DNA of 64,000 nucleotides from Cricetomys ansorgei (Eukaryota; Chordata; Mammalia; Rodentia; Nesomyidae): assembly GCA_026225945.1 (NCBI GenBank), contig JAMJFZ010001796.1, forward strand, positions 22,978,001 to 23,042,000, written 5' to 3'. This document shows, in pieces, positions 11,941 through 23,514 of the stretch. Position numbers and translations under genes: made by a program. Positions within the stretch are counted from its first letter, which is position 1; each line of letters begins with the position of its first letter. The notes beneath the pieces are model-generated. The model did not search any database. It was given only the letters and a program-made list of their open reading frames with translations, and was not told where the DNA came from.

Positions 11941-12161
11941 CCATGCTGAAACACAGACTAAAGACCTAAAAATCTTAATGAATTTATAGCAGAAAACACC
12001 CCAAATCTAGCAAAGCAAAGGCTATGCAAGTGTACAAGGCATCTAGGATCCATAAAAGATATGCCTGGAAAAGAAATTTTCCAGGTTATATTTTTTCATA
12101 TAACATTTTATAATGTTATAATATTTCCATATCATTGTTAAGGTGTAAAGAGTACAGAACA

Positions 12162-12326
12162 GGGCCTGTGAAATTGCTTGCTGGGAAGTCTGATGATCTG
12201 ATTTGATCACCAGAACCCATATAGTAGAGGAAGGAGAGAATCAACTCCCCAGAGTTGTCCTCTAACTTCCATATGTTTGCCATGGAGTGTGTGTACCCAC
12301 TCACTACACACAATAAATAATAAAGA
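12162..12326 (+). mobile_element. B3/B2-type SINE inside the L1
   Basis: The diverged head gggcctgtgaaattgcttgc is followed by cagaacccatatagtagagg, tgtcctctaacttccatatg and an aataaataataaag tail. Confidence 0.75.
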
Positions 12327-14099
12327 AGCATAACAAAGAGAAAAGTACAAAACAAACAATAAGAAAGCTACAAGAAAGAAATGTCAGATAACTTACAAAA
12401 GTAGATCTGTTAAGATAACAGCAGGCTTATCCACAGATTAGTAAAGACTAGAGGAGCATGAGCTTATTATTTCAAGCCCTGGAACAAAATAACTGCCAAT
12501 CAAGACTACTGTAACCATCAGTTATCCTTTAAAATCAAAGGAGAAATAAAGACCTTTTGTTTTAAGCATAAAGTAAAATAATTCATGACAACTAAGCCTG
12601 CATGTCTGAAAATATTTAAAAGTAGTATCATATAGAAGAGGAAAAAAGAATACACAAAGTATGAGAGCTTGTGAAAAAAATATGTTTTATCAGGAGGATA
12701 AATAATGGGAAGTAGGAAAGAATCAAACATTTTTAACTCATGAAACCAATAAACCTCTAAGATAAGGAAGGGAGAAGTTGGTACATACTTAATAATAAAC
12801 CTAAATAAAAATGATCATAACGCTTCAACTAAAAAATGCAGACTGGCTGAATGGATTTAAAACAAAACAAAATCCAGGTATTTGTTATCTATAAGAAACT
12901 CACCCCAGTAACAAAAACACACAGAGCTCCAAAGTGGAAAGGGTAGAAAGTGACACCCCCCCCAAAAAATGGAATCCAAAATAAATCAAGGGTAATATAC
13001 TGATATTTGACAAATCAAGTCAAAATTAGAAGTTCATTGCATATTTTTAAGGATAACAATCCATTAAGAAGATGTAATACTTGAAAATATATATACTCTG
13101 AATGTTGGTGTACCCAGTTTCATAAAGCAAACAGTATGGGATATAAATGAACAAGTATATCCAGATGCAATAACAGTAATGACTTCAATACTCTAATTAA
13201 TATATTGATCATTCAGATAAATAAAAAAAATTCAGAGTTAAACTACACCATAGATCAAATGGACTTACAGGACATCTGTAGAACATTCTTTCCAATAGCT
13301 ATGGAATATATATTATCCTCAGCAGTTCATAATGCTTTGTCCTAAACAGACCATTTTTTAAGGCCTTAAAAGCAAGTCTTAACAAAGAAAAAGAAATCAG
13401 CATAGTTTATTTTATCATATCATATGGAATAACTAGAAGTCAATAGCAAGAGAAACCACAGAAACTACAAATGCATGGAGGTTGAATAGTGTACTTTTAA
13501 ATGATCAGTGAATCACTTAAGAAATCAGGGAGGAAATTTGAAAATTCCTAGAATCAAATGAAAATGAAAACACAAGTTGTTAGAACCTTTGGGATACAGC
13601 CAAGGCATTTCTAAGAAGGAAGTTTATAGCTATTTGTGCTTACATTAAAAATCAGTGAAAACTCAAATAAATTACTTAATGATAAACCTTAAGGTCTTAG
13701 AAAAATAAGTACAAGCAAAGTCCCAAATTAGTATATGGATAGAAATAAAGATCAGGGCTGAAATTAATGAAATGGATAGTAAAAGAAAATACAAAAGATC
13801 AACGGAACAAAGAGGTAGTTCTTTGAAGAGAGAAACAGGATTGACAAACCATTAGCCAAAGTAACCAAAAGTAAGAAGGCCCAAATTAATGAAATTAGAG
13901 CTGAAAAGGGGGCCATTAAAATGGTATCATGGAAATTCAGAATATTATTAGATAACATTTTTGAAACTTAGCAATTCAATAAACAATCTAGAAGGAATGG
14001 GCAAATTCTTAGACACATGACCTACCAAAATTATATCTAGAGGATGTAAATAACTGTAACACATCTACAATGAACAGTTAGATTGAAACAGTTATGTGA

Positions 14100-14168
14100 T
14101 AGGAACCTAATTTAGGTCCTCTGTAAGAGCAGGATCTCCTCTGAACTGCTGAGCTATTTCTCTAGCCC
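14100..14168 (-). mobile_element. B2 SINE head, minus orientation (partial)
   Basis: It reads toward ctgctgagctatttctctag and ccccc-type reverse-complement B2 head sequence. Confidence 0.65.
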
Positions 14169-14184
14169 CTGGCTCAAAAATATT

Positions 14185-14825
14185 TCCAGTCCCTCTTTCC
14201 TGATGTTCCACAAGCCTTAAGTATAGGGGTTGTGTTGTAGATGTACCAATTGGGCTGGGTACCCCATAGTCACTTACTCTATGCATTTGGATCTCTTGTA
14301 TATCTCAGTACTAGCCTCTGTCTGCTGCGCAAAAGAAGCTTCTATGATGAGAGCTACATTTACCTGGGAGTGTGAGCATAAGTATTTAGAATACAGTTGG
14401 AAACTAAATTGATTTAGGGAAATGGCAGTAATTCTTCTCTAGGGTCAATGATTTCTCTAGCCATGAGTTTTTGGCGAGGTTTACAGTACCAGGTATGAGT
14501 TTCCTTCTGGCTTGCTTACATCCAATTAGACAATTGTTAGTTAATCCTAAGATATTAGTGCCACTGTTGTACCATTGAGGGCATCTTGCTGGACTGGCTG
14601 TTGTCGACTACAGACTTTACACTGTGCAGAAACATTCATCACTGTACTCCACTGGCAGCTTTCACAGCACCTTCTGATACTAGGAGAGCTAGCTCTCAGG
14701 GAGAAGGTTTTTCAGGTCAGTGCCAGCTTGATTCCTCTAAGTTCTGTGTGTAAAGTGCATGGTGTTTTCAACAACAGGGTCTTATTTTTAAGTTCTGGGA
14801 AGCCACCAAGGAGTTAGCCATCTTA
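14185..14825 (-). mobile_element. L1 3'-end/3'UTR fragment, minus orientation
   Basis: Recognisable blocks of a rodent L1-associated 3' region in reverse complement: tgttccacaagccttaagt, tgttgtagatgtaccaat, ccatgagtttttggcgagg, gtttacagtaccaggtatg and tgccactgttgtaccatt. It is inserted into the + strand L1 relic. The same repeat region recurs at 24680 and 49600. Confidence 0.65.
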
Positions 14826-14834
14826 CTCTTGAGA

Positions 14835-15115
14835 AAGAGTCTGTAAATACACATTGGGTAAAAGACATCCTTTTCAACAAATGTTGAGAAAAGAGAGTAT
14901 CCACAGAAAGCAACTAAAACTAGATCCTATTTCTCACCTTGCACAAAAGACAATTCAAAATGGTTGAAAACCTTTAATGTTGGATCTGAAAATCTGAAAC
15001 TATTAGAGTAATACAAGGAAAATGAGTTTATAAGCAGAGGTAATGAATTTTTAAATAGACTTAAAATTTTAATAATAGTAAGAACTGACAAAATTGCATC
15101 AAATGAAAAACCTGT
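14835..15115 (+). mobile_element. L1 ORF2 3' part (left half)
   Basis: It contains taaaagacatccttttcaac, a diverged cactttcacc-type region (ctcaccttgcac), gatctgaaaatctgaaac and agaactgacaaaattgcatc, all ORF2 C-terminal blocks. It is degraded, with stops, and continues at 15347 after the U6/SINE insertion. Confidence 0.8.
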
Positions 15116-15226
15116 GTGCGCTCATTTTTGCATTTCTCATGTTCTAAAGTTGGAACAATACAGAGAAAATTAGCATGGCCTCAGTGTAAGGATGACATGA
15201 GAAATTTTGAAGTGTTCTATATTTTT
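15116..15226 (+). pseudogene. U6 snRNA pseudogene
   Basis: It aligns along nearly its full length with spliceosomal U6 snRNA: a diverged 5' end (gtgcgctcatttttgcat), then gttggaacaatacagag, aaattagcatggcctcag, taaggatgacatgag and aaattttgaagtgttc, ending in the T run. U6 is a 107-nt RNA that pairs with U4/U2 and forms the spliceosome catalytic core. Many substitutions, including in the conserved central region, and its position inside an L1 make it a retroposed or duplicated pseudogene. There is no sign of the upstream PSE/TATA promoter of a true U6 gene. Confidence 0.88.
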
Positions 15227-15345
15227 AAAGAACCAGCGTCAGAGTTAGCCTCTGATCTCTACATGTGTGGCATGGCATGGGCGTGTGCTCATGCACACAT
15301 CATGCACACACACAGAACATACACATAAATAAATAAAACTTTTTA
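15227..15345 (+). mobile_element. B3/B2 SINE 3' part, fused to the U6 pseudogene
   Basis: It has gaaccagcgtcagagttagc, cctctgatctctacatgtg, CA-rich sequence and the tail acataaataaataaaac. The tRNA-like head is missing; U6 sequence stands in its place, as in template-switch chimeras. Confidence 0.7.
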
Positions 15346-15346
15346 A

Positions 15347-15922
15347 AGCTTGTGCATAACAAAAGGGACCATTACTACAGTAAAGAAACAGTATTTAATG
15401 TGAGAGATTTTGTCTTTTTGCCAAGTATTCATTTGAAAGAGAAATAATGTCCAGACTACATAAAGATTTTTTAAAAAGAACAAATAATGCATTCAGTAAA
15501 TTGACAAGTGATTGTAACAGACAGTTCTCAAAAGAGGAAGATAATGGCCGGTAAATGAATAAAAACTCCTTATCTATCTGATAAATGGAAGTCTAAATTA
15601 CACTGGGATTCTACGTTGTACTAGTGAAAATGCTTATAGCCAGTACCAGGTAATGAAACAACAGGAGAGGATTCAGGAGTAAAGGACTTCAAATTAGTCC
15701 AACTGCTATAGAAACCAGTTAAGGAGGTTCCAGAACAAACTAGAGACAGCTGTAGTGTGATGCAACTATAGCTCTCCTGGGGATATTCTTAAAGGCATCT
15801 AAGTCAGCTTCCTATAGAGATACCAGCACATCCATGGTTATTGTAGCACCAGTCATAATAGTCAAGTTGTGGAATCAGCCTAGGTGCTCATTAAGAGATG
15901 AAGACTAAAGGAAATGTGGTAA
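15347..15922 (+). mobile_element. L1 ORF2 C-terminal part (right half)
   Basis: It resumes with agcttgtgcataacaaaagg and gaccattactacagtaaag. Later blocks are acagacagttctcaaaag, ggaagtctaaattacactgg, agagataccagcacatcc and ggaatcagcctaggtgctc. All are standard end-of-ORF2 blocks. It is cut off at about 15922 by an LTR. Confidence 0.85.
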
Positions 15923-16287
15923 CTGTAGAGAGTGGAGAAAGCCCTGAGTGAATGAAGTCCAGAGTGAATGTGTGCTATTGACAGGGCATGACCATGTCAA
16001 GGACCCCAGAGTCCGAGACTCATGGAGGAATAGCAAAACCTTCCCCCTGGGGTGAGGCTCAGAGGGATGGCAAGGGCTTTCTCACTGGACTGAGTGTGAA
16101 TGTTGACAGTGCATGCAGAAAATGTCCACCATAGCTTTCTCCCCCAAGATGTTTATGGCCTGAAGTCTGCTCCCTTACAGAGACTGCTCCTATGTTGATT
16201 AGCTAAACCTGTCTCCTTGATCCAGCTGTATCCCATAAATCCTGCCTCCTTGTTTATCTGCGATAACCCCACCTCCTTGTTCAGCTG

Positions 16288-18056
16288 TGTGGTGGTTTAG
16301 ATGAGAATGGACCCCGTCGTAGGCTTGTATTTTTTTAATGTTTGAGCCTTATATATGTATTGGAATGTTTAGTGGAACTGTTTGGGAAGGATTAGGATGT
16401 GTAGCCTTGTTGGAGATGTGTCACTGGGAGTGAGCTTTTGAAACCTCAAAGCCATTCCCAGTTAGGTCTCTCTTCCTCATGTTTGTAGACTGAGATATGA
16501 GCTCTCAGCTTCTATTCCAGTGCCATACATACCTGCCTGTTGCTGCTTTGTTCTTCACCAAGATGGTTGCTGACTGTGTTGGCTATTCTTGGTTGTCAGA
16601 TTGACTACATCTGGAAGTAATTAAAACCCAAGCATCTGGGCTGGGCACACCTGTGAGGGATTCTTTTTTTTTCTTGATTAAATCATTTGAAGTGGGAAGA
16701 CTCACTTTAAAAAAAAATTCTTGTCTCATGTAATACATTCTAACACCCTCCACCCAGCCCTTCACTCCTCCTACCTCCCCCCCCACCCACCTAATCCATC
16801 TACCCCCAATTCTCCCACTCCCACCCCTACCTCTCCCCAAGAAAGAACAGTCTTCCCAGAGTTACTGCTCAAACATGGCACAACAAGATGGAACAGTGTC
16901 GGGCACGATTCCCTAGTTCAAGTTTGGACTAGGCAACCCAGAAGGGGGATGAGGTACTCAAGGGTGGGCAAGAAGTTCAGGGATATACACCCCTCCCATT
17001 CCAGTCTGTATGAGTTCTGCAAGAGCACCAGGCCAGGCATCCTGAAGACATATTTAGGGACCTAGCAGGTTCCATGTCTGCTGCTTCAGGCTCTCTGAGC
17101 CCCTAAGAATCCTAATCAGTTGATTCCATGGGGTTTGTTCTCCTGGTATTCTCGACTCCTCTGGTCCCAGAAATCCCTCCTCCACTTCTTCCGTGGCGTT
17201 CCCCAAGCTCTGCATTTTGTTTGGCCCTTGGGCTCTGCATCTGTTTCCTTCAGCTGCCATAGGGAGCCTCTCTGCTGAGGATTGAGCTAGGCTCTAATCT
17301 ATGAGTAAAGCAGGATAACATTAGAAGACTTCTCCTGCTCAGTCCTGCTCAGACTCTAGTTCCTGGCCTGCTCTTTAGTTTTGGTCATGGTGTCCCTCCT
17401 TTAGCATGGCTTTCTGCCCTTCGATTGTCTCAGTGGATCCTACAGGAAGGATAGGCCATAGGTTGAAGTTTTTGTGGCTGGGATGGTGTCCCAGTCCCAC
17501 CACTGGAAGCCTTGCCTGGTTACAGATGGCCTGTTTAGGTTCCCTAACCCCCATTACTAGAGGTGTTTGCTGGGGGGAAGACCCACTTCTAATCCAGATC
17601 TTTTGAGGTGGGAACACTTTTAATCTGGCCACACTTTCTGCTGCCAGCCTATTTAAAGGACATGGAAGAAGAAAGCTTGCTGCCTTTGCCTCCTTGTTCT
17701 TGCTGGCAAGTCTATTCATTCCTTTACTGGCATTAGAGCCTAATTCAGGATTCTAGAATATACTGAAGACCAGCAGAGATATCCAGCCTCATGGCTGAAC
17801 AACTACTGGATTCTTGGACCTTGGCTATTGGTAGAGAGCCATTGTTGGACTAGCTGGACCACAGCCTGTAAACCACTCTAATAAACTCCAAATATATTCA
17901 TATTCACATTCATACTCATTCTATCAGTTCTGTTCCTCTAGAGAACCCTGACTAATACAGATTCTAACCTTTGGAACCGTGAGCCCCAAATTAATTGTTG
18001 CTCTCTTGCCTTGGTCATGGTGTTTTATCACAACAATAGAAAAGTAAGTGAGACAA
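16288..18056 (+). mobile_element. Rodent LTR-like repeat inserted in the LTR, itself split
   Basis: The left part, 16288-16576, has gtggtggtttagatgag, tagtggaactgtttggg, gtgtagccttgttgg and gtgtcactgggagtgag. The right part, 17961-18056, has gtgagccccaaattaat, tgccttggtcatggtg and atcacaacaatagaaaag. This is a familiar rodent repeat with the usual 3' end. The middle is displaced by a third element. Confidence 0.65.
16577..17960. mobile_element. Third-level insertion, containing an L1 3'-like section in reverse
   Basis: The left edge is ttggctattcttggttgtc and the right edge is tctagagaaccctgactaat, known paired ends of a common rodent repeat. The inner part, 16720-17330, is C-rich then reads like a reverse-complement L1 3' region (ctgcatctgtttccttcag, tctatgagtaaagcagg). 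Open frames of 60-114 codons here are repeat-derived. Confidence 0.6.
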
Positions 18057-18649
18057 GTTGAATGCCATAATTCCTGCCTCTCTGTTCAACTCTCTATATA
18101 ATAAACATGCTGACCTTCATTGGGTGGAGATGGAGGTGAGGTTGCATTTGTTTTAATATTGTTTAAAGCATTTAATGTCTTAATTATTCAGTTTTAAGAG
18201 GGATATCTTGTTGAGTTAGACCTTATTGTACAACATAGTATATGCCACATTTTATAACTACAGAAAGTTCCAAACAACCTTTTGGAATCCAGGGATTTAA
18301 AATAGGCAGTGAGCTTCTAAGTTGTCTATCCTGTTTTTGTAGGGTTGAAGGTCTTCTTCTGAGCTCTTTCATACTTTGGTTTAGTGCTCTGCCGGTTGGC
18401 CTTCTGGAACAGAGCTATTTTGCAAGTAGGATTTGTGGTAATTGTGGCATTACTTTGGCCAAACAGAAGAGGCAAGAGGTTTTTTAGAGTTAGATGTTAG
18501 TGTTGAAAATTGTAGCCACGATTGTGTATTATATATTGCATAGCAGTTTAATCTGTGTTTGTGGATTGGAGTGTTTGTATGATTGTGTGTTGTGTGATTT
18601 GAGAAATTCTAATTAGATTAATCAGATAAATATCATTTAGATTCTATGA

Positions 18650-18860
18650 TATCAGAATCAATTTATTTAACAAATAGGTATTGATTGCCTACTGTGTGCT
18701 TGGTGCTATCGTAAGTACTGGGTATATAACAATGAACAAATAAAGTAAACTTCCCTCCATTCATAGAGCTTACATTCCACTGGGGAGGATATAATGACAT
18801 TGAATAAGACAGTTTTTGTGGCATGATCAATAAGTGATAAGTGCAAAAGAGGCAGAAAAA
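18650..18860 (+). mobile_element. L2 (LINE-2) 3' fragment
   Basis: It has tgattgcctactgtgtgc, ttggtgctatcgtaagtac, tgggtatataacaatgaac and catagagcttacattcc, the classic L2/MIR-like tail. The fragment may continue, diverged, to about 19050. Confidence 0.8.
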
Positions 18861-20800
18861 TATGAGGGATGTGAATTTGGGGGATGAGAGTTGAGATTCT
18901 TCATAACATGTTGGGAAGATAAATGAATAGTAACAAGTATAAGAAATGAGGGACTCCTTTTGGAAGTCTTGGGGAGCATTTGGTGCATACCTGGTGTGTC
19001 AAGGAATAGCAAAGAGGCTGAGAGGGAGAGTTACTTGGCAAGGATAAACGATGAGTAGGTAGAGTGAGGATAGCGTATCAGTCAGGGCCTCTGCATCATC
19101 ATTAGGATTTGACCTTTGTCTCTAAAGTGGAAGGACTTAGAAGGGTTATGGAGGGGATTGATGAAATGCATGTTTGCTAGCTTATTCTGACCCCTAAGTT
19201 GGGAGTAGATTGAAAACAGGCAGAGACCCTTATGCTCTTGTTAATGATAACAGAGTTTGAGGTCTGAACAAGTAGAAGAATGGAGATTGTTTGTTATGTT
19301 TCTGATAACTAAATAAAAGGTTCTTATAATGACCCACCTCATACCATGTATGCCTTCAGGAGTGTCCATAAATATGTCTTTAAGATGATAGTGTCCATAG
19401 TTGTATTTTGTAGCGAAAGAGGCTTGTTGTCAAGTCTTTTCTAGAACTCCCTGTGGAAATATCAATTGCTTTTCTTGGCTTCAAGATATTTCCCGAATAG
19501 TGTATTATGCTTCATCCCAAATATGCCATTAAGGGGTTTGAAAGTTCGTTAAAACGTATGGCAACTGAGCACTATCACTTGAGCCCAGTGAAAGTAGCCA
19601 AGGGAGGGAGAGCAGCTCCTAGCTGGACTTGTTGGCATGCATTAGAGCCAAGCAAATGCTCAGGTGCAGTGAGAGAGCGATTGCCTCCTGGGCACAGAGC
19701 CTTCAGCTGACACTGTCCCAGTAGCCCTAGTTACTGCACAAGTGTGGATAGAGGGGTGTGTGTGTGTGTGCGCGCGCGCGTGCGTGTGTGTGTGAGAGAG
19801 AGAGAGAGCGAGAGAGATACCTTTAGAAAAAGCTCTATTATGTCAGTTGAAACTAACCCTCTGCTCAAAGGGAATGTTATAGTTTCCTCTTCCTCCTTCT
19901 CTTTCTCCTCTCTTCTTCTTTTTTTTTTTTTTTGGAATTGAATTTTTCATGATAATGGACTTGATCTTTTTATAAAATTTAAAATAGTGCTTTCCAAAAG
20001 ATGGCCCTCGTATTCATAGAAGGGGTTTTCAATAAACAGAGAGCTATGAAATGTTTTGAGTGGAGTTTGGGTAAGCTGGCATAATGGAAATGTTACCTGG
20101 TATTTTTACTTAGGATTCCATTTGAAATTTTTAGTTACAGGGAATTTTTCTGTTTGCTCCTCAGTTTTGAAATACAGCATATTAATTTTAAAAGGAAGGG
20201 AAGAAAAACCTAACATACATCAGTTTTGAAGTGACCAGTTCCTCCTCTTAATTCTGGTGAGTTTCACTTGCTATTTGCAGTTGATCTAATTTACTTAATC
20301 AGTGGAGATAATTTCTCCCATTTCTGAGTGATAGAAAGGTACTCTACAACTCTGAAAAGGACCAGGAAATGTTCCTGTAAATTGCTACCAGATGTAGGCT
20401 TTCTCTTCTTTATCTGGGCACTTGTGAGTTTTTATGCTGACTTGTTTTCAAATTGGGAGACAGTGAATTTACTACATTTGAGACTATATTGGAAACTAGA
20501 GTTATAATTTAAACACAGAGACCTAGATTTATTTTAGAAAAGAATGTATTTATTTTAATGTCTTGCCGTTTCAATCCCTCATATTTATATATATGTGCTT
20601 CACAGTGTTAATGTTTTTCCATTTTGATAAAGTACTTGTTGACTATTTTCCTGTTGTGTCATGCCATTGAGGATATTGCAGGATTGTGTAGCATTATGTG
20701 AACATGCATTTTAATTTGTGACTCTTACTATGTGATAGCTCTTTCATTCCTGTTCTTTTTTGATAATATTTTAAACAGCTAATTCAAGTCTTATTCTACT
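18861..20800. other. Intronic sequence, largely unrecognised
   Basis: Unique-looking apart from the mixed dinucleotide tract at 19755-19818 and a T run at about 19920. No coding signature. Confidence 0.5.
19755..19818. repeat. (GT)n-(CG)n-(GT)n-(GA)n compound microsatellite
   Basis: Alternating purine-pyrimidine TG and CG steps for about 40 nt (a Z-DNA-prone pattern) followed by GA repeats. The run of CG dinucleotides is unusual in otherwise CpG-poor DNA. Confidence 0.95.
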
Positions 20801-20804
20801 CAGA

Positions 20805-21065
20805 AGAAAAGAGACAAATATTTACTGAGCATGTTTTATGAACAATCATTGCAGGAAACTGTGAGATATAATAATGAATATTTCTTAATTTGCTATCGTA
20901 TGGAAGAGTGAAATGCGCAAATACACGGGATGTAGCCTGATCAAGGAAGCTTACAGTGAAGGTATAACAGACTAGCAGTGGCCAGAGGAAGGCCAGAGAA
21001 GACTTCCCAGAGAGGGTGGTTAGCAGAGGAGCATTTGGCAAAGAACTGGGTTTTGAATTTTGATT
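20805..21065 (+). mobile_element. L2 fragment
   Basis: It has tatttactgagcatgtttta, aaggaagcttacagtgaagg, agaagacttcccagagagg and aactgggttttgaa, in the order of the L2 3' region. Confidence 0.75.
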
Positions 21066-21189
21066 ATTTGCACACAAATAAGATGATGAGATGGTTCACA
21101 CAGTGAGTGTGAGTAACAGCAGCTTGGTGTATGAAGTTCATTCTAAATCTATCTTTAATCAGGAAGGAGATATCTCTAGGGAGTCTGGG

Positions 21190-21390
21190 ACCAAAAATGC
21201 TGCCTGGATTTAGAATCCTAACCCTGACCCTGAGTCATATCATAGCCCTTGACACTTAGTAGATATGAGGTTGACATAACCGAAGCTTTTCCTCATTTGT
21301 GAGATGGTATGACCATGAGTGCTCCTGTACCACCCAGGACCATTGTGTGGATCAGATCAGCTAGTGTGTGTAAAAGCACAAGCGTATTTG
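21190..21390 (+). mobile_element. MIR SINE relic
   Basis: It has gacccagagtcat-like sequence, then cctcatttgtgagatggtat, ccaggaccattgtgtggatc and gtgtgtaaaagcac, matching the MIR core and tail order. Confidence 0.7.
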
Positions 21391-22590
21391 TAAGTGTGTG
21401 AGTTCATTATGATTCTCATATTCAGTTATATGTATACACTCTCCATTTTCTTATTAGACCCTTTTTTGAGTCTTGCCACAGCTCTGTTTTCCACTTCTCT
21501 TTTCAGCTGACACTTGGCCTGGGGCACTGCTGCTAACAGGCAGACTGTGGTGGATGATTACAAGTCTGGATCTCAGTGCTCCAGTCTCTAGATCTCCCTT
21601 TCCAGCTGCTCCTGGACTCTCCTTCAGCCAAGACAAAACATGTCTCCCATTACCGATTTGTCCCTAAATTTCAGTTTCTGTTACCTGAATTTAATGTCTG
21701 GCAGTTAATTTTTACTCTTCCTTCCCCTTCTTGCTACAAGTTTTCTTCAGGAGTTTAAGTTCTCTGTTGAGTTTATTGTTGTTATTATTATGAAAACATT
21801 TACTTACTCAAGTCTTTCTAGTTCCAGGAACCTCAGAGATATCTCAGTTCTCACAACTTCATGATAATTTGATAGCTTTGTCCCCATTTTAAAGATGGCA
21901 GACCAAGATTCAAAGAGTGGAATTTAGCTCTTCTAGAAAGTAGGTGAGCTTCAGCTGGCTCTGGAGCATGTGCAGTTCTTCCCTGCTTTGCAGACCTTAC
22001 AGAACAGACTCAGTAAAAGGCATCAAGGTTCTTCATGTTGACATCTCCATCCTTTCTCAATCTTACTGTGCATTTCACCATTTCTTGCCATTCCTAAGGA
22101 CAATTTATGTTTTTACTAGCTCATTTCTTTTGCATGTGTGTTCTCTCTCAGCTTGGACTTTTCTTTCTTTCATATATTTATCTCAAGTCAGGTGAAGCCA
22201 TGCTTTGGGCTTGGAGTCAGATGCCCAAGTCAGCACTTGGGAGTCAGGTGGGGCTATTTTTTCTTTATCTTACTGTCCTGATCTAAGAAAGGGCTGGACC
22301 AGCTTTCATTCCTACCCACAAATTCATTGCTGTGCAATGTTCTGAGAACATTCATATTTCCAGGAGTTCTAGTTTTCCCCAGCTGTAGTTCTGAAGAGGT
22401 ATATCCTTGTGTTTCTCTGGTGTCTAATGGGGCTGGATACCCTTTCATATTATTGACTTGTGGGTGTATCTGTTTTTGCCTAATATCCCTAAGTTGTTCC
22501 CTGCTGTTTAGTAGATTTTCTGCATTTCATGGATATGTAGGAGGTCTTTATATATTTTAGATGTGAATACTTCTGTGCTTTGCTTATTTT
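21391..22590. other. Intronic sequence with a possible MIR scrap near 21880-21925
   Basis: The ccccattttaaagatggcag block followed by caagattcaaagag resembles MIR core. The remainder is not recognised. Confidence 0.45.
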
Positions 22591-22629
22591 TTAAAATTTT
22601 ATTTTATGATATCTGGGGGTAAAGGGAAA

Positions 22630-22800
22630 ATTTAATCTCTTCTTGTGCATTATATATGTTTGTGTTTGTGCATGTGTATGCACCTGCATATTTGTGAGTA
22701 AGCATGAATGCATATGCGTATGCCTGTGGAGTTTAATGTTAGGTGTCTTCTTTGATTGCTGTTCACCTTATTTTTTGTGTGAGTATTATGTATTTTTGCA
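22630..22800 (-). mobile_element. B4-type SINE flank, partial, minus orientation
   Basis: A TG-rich lead, then ttaggtgtcttctttgattg and ccttattttttgtgtgag, as seen beside minus-strand B4 copies. Confidence 0.5.
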
Positions 22801-23514
22801 TATGTGTGTGTACACATGTACATGTGTGTTGAAATGGTGGTGTTTTTAAAAATGTTATTCTGCTTCCTTTGTCAGATCAGATTCACAGTCAGTGTTGGGA
22901 ATATTTTATAAGTGGTGGTGTGCACTTAATCTTATAAAAAGTAGAGAAGAACTTGTCTTTTTCCTTCTTAGGATGTTTATAGCAGTTGGTGGACCCAGGT
23001 ATTGCTAGTTAGGCCTTTCTACTTTAAAACTCTTGCCCAACCAGCTTATGACTTCTTGATTTTGGCAATCATCAATGATCATTTCCTGAATCCAAATGGA
23101 AGTAGGAAAATAGTGATTCTTGTATTTTTTCTGAATTTATCTGAAACAACTCTTCAGTGAAGAACTTTACGTCATCAGCTGTTTGATCACTCTGATTTGC
23201 AGGTTGTATAGAAAAGGTGGGTTAAATGCTGTTCACCAAGATTCACCAGAAAACACTTTCATAATAGTTCCCAAGTCCCTTAGACAAGATGCTCATATCC
23301 TTTAGTAGTTTCTTTGTTGTTCCATAAGACAAAATGTTCAAGGATTATCTTTTCCATGTCCTAGTCCTGAATTAGCCATGTCTCCAAGGAGGCCTGCATC
23401 TTGACTCTAACCACCAGGCAATATGGAAGGATTCAACAGGGCACAGGTTTTATGTCTTGAGAGCTCATAATAATCTGTTACCCACCATGCCTTTTGTGCT
23501 ATTCTTTCTTTTTT

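Larger units (their letters stand above)
10720..14095 (+). mobile_element. Old L1 (LINE-1), 5' and ORF1/ORF2 parts, broken by insertions
   Basis: 10740-10920 and 11140-11370 resemble the L1 5'/ORF1 region (for example tctccaaaagttcacaa, gagatagagatcttgg, tcttggaaatgaaagat). 11941-12560 matches later ORF1. 12780-14090 is ORF2 (cagactggctgaatgg, caacggaacaaagagg, ggttctttgaagagag-like, ttaatgaaattagagctg). Stops and frameshifts throughout show it is inactive. Most of the reverse-transcriptase section is absent between 14095 and the resumption at 14835. Confidence 0.82.
15924..18140 (+). mobile_element. LTR element split by a nested insertion
   Basis: The left piece, 15924-16287, has caagatgtttatggcctgaa, agagactgctcctatgttg, gctaaacctgtctccttgat and repeated cctgcctccttgtt blocks. 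The right piece, 18057-about 18140, has atgccataattcctgcctc and ends with ataataaacatgctgacc, a poly(A) signal region. The two join logically, so 16288-18056 was inserted later. Family not assigned. Confidence 0.6.

Noticed and set aside
15116..15226. Functional U6 snRNA gene
   Set aside because: Too many substitutions, no upstream PSE/TATA arrangement, and embedded in a retroposed context. Called a pseudogene.
16721..17065. 114-codon frames on both strands near 17 kb
   Set aside because: Located in the third-level repeat insertion with L1-like 3' sequence. Repeat-derived.
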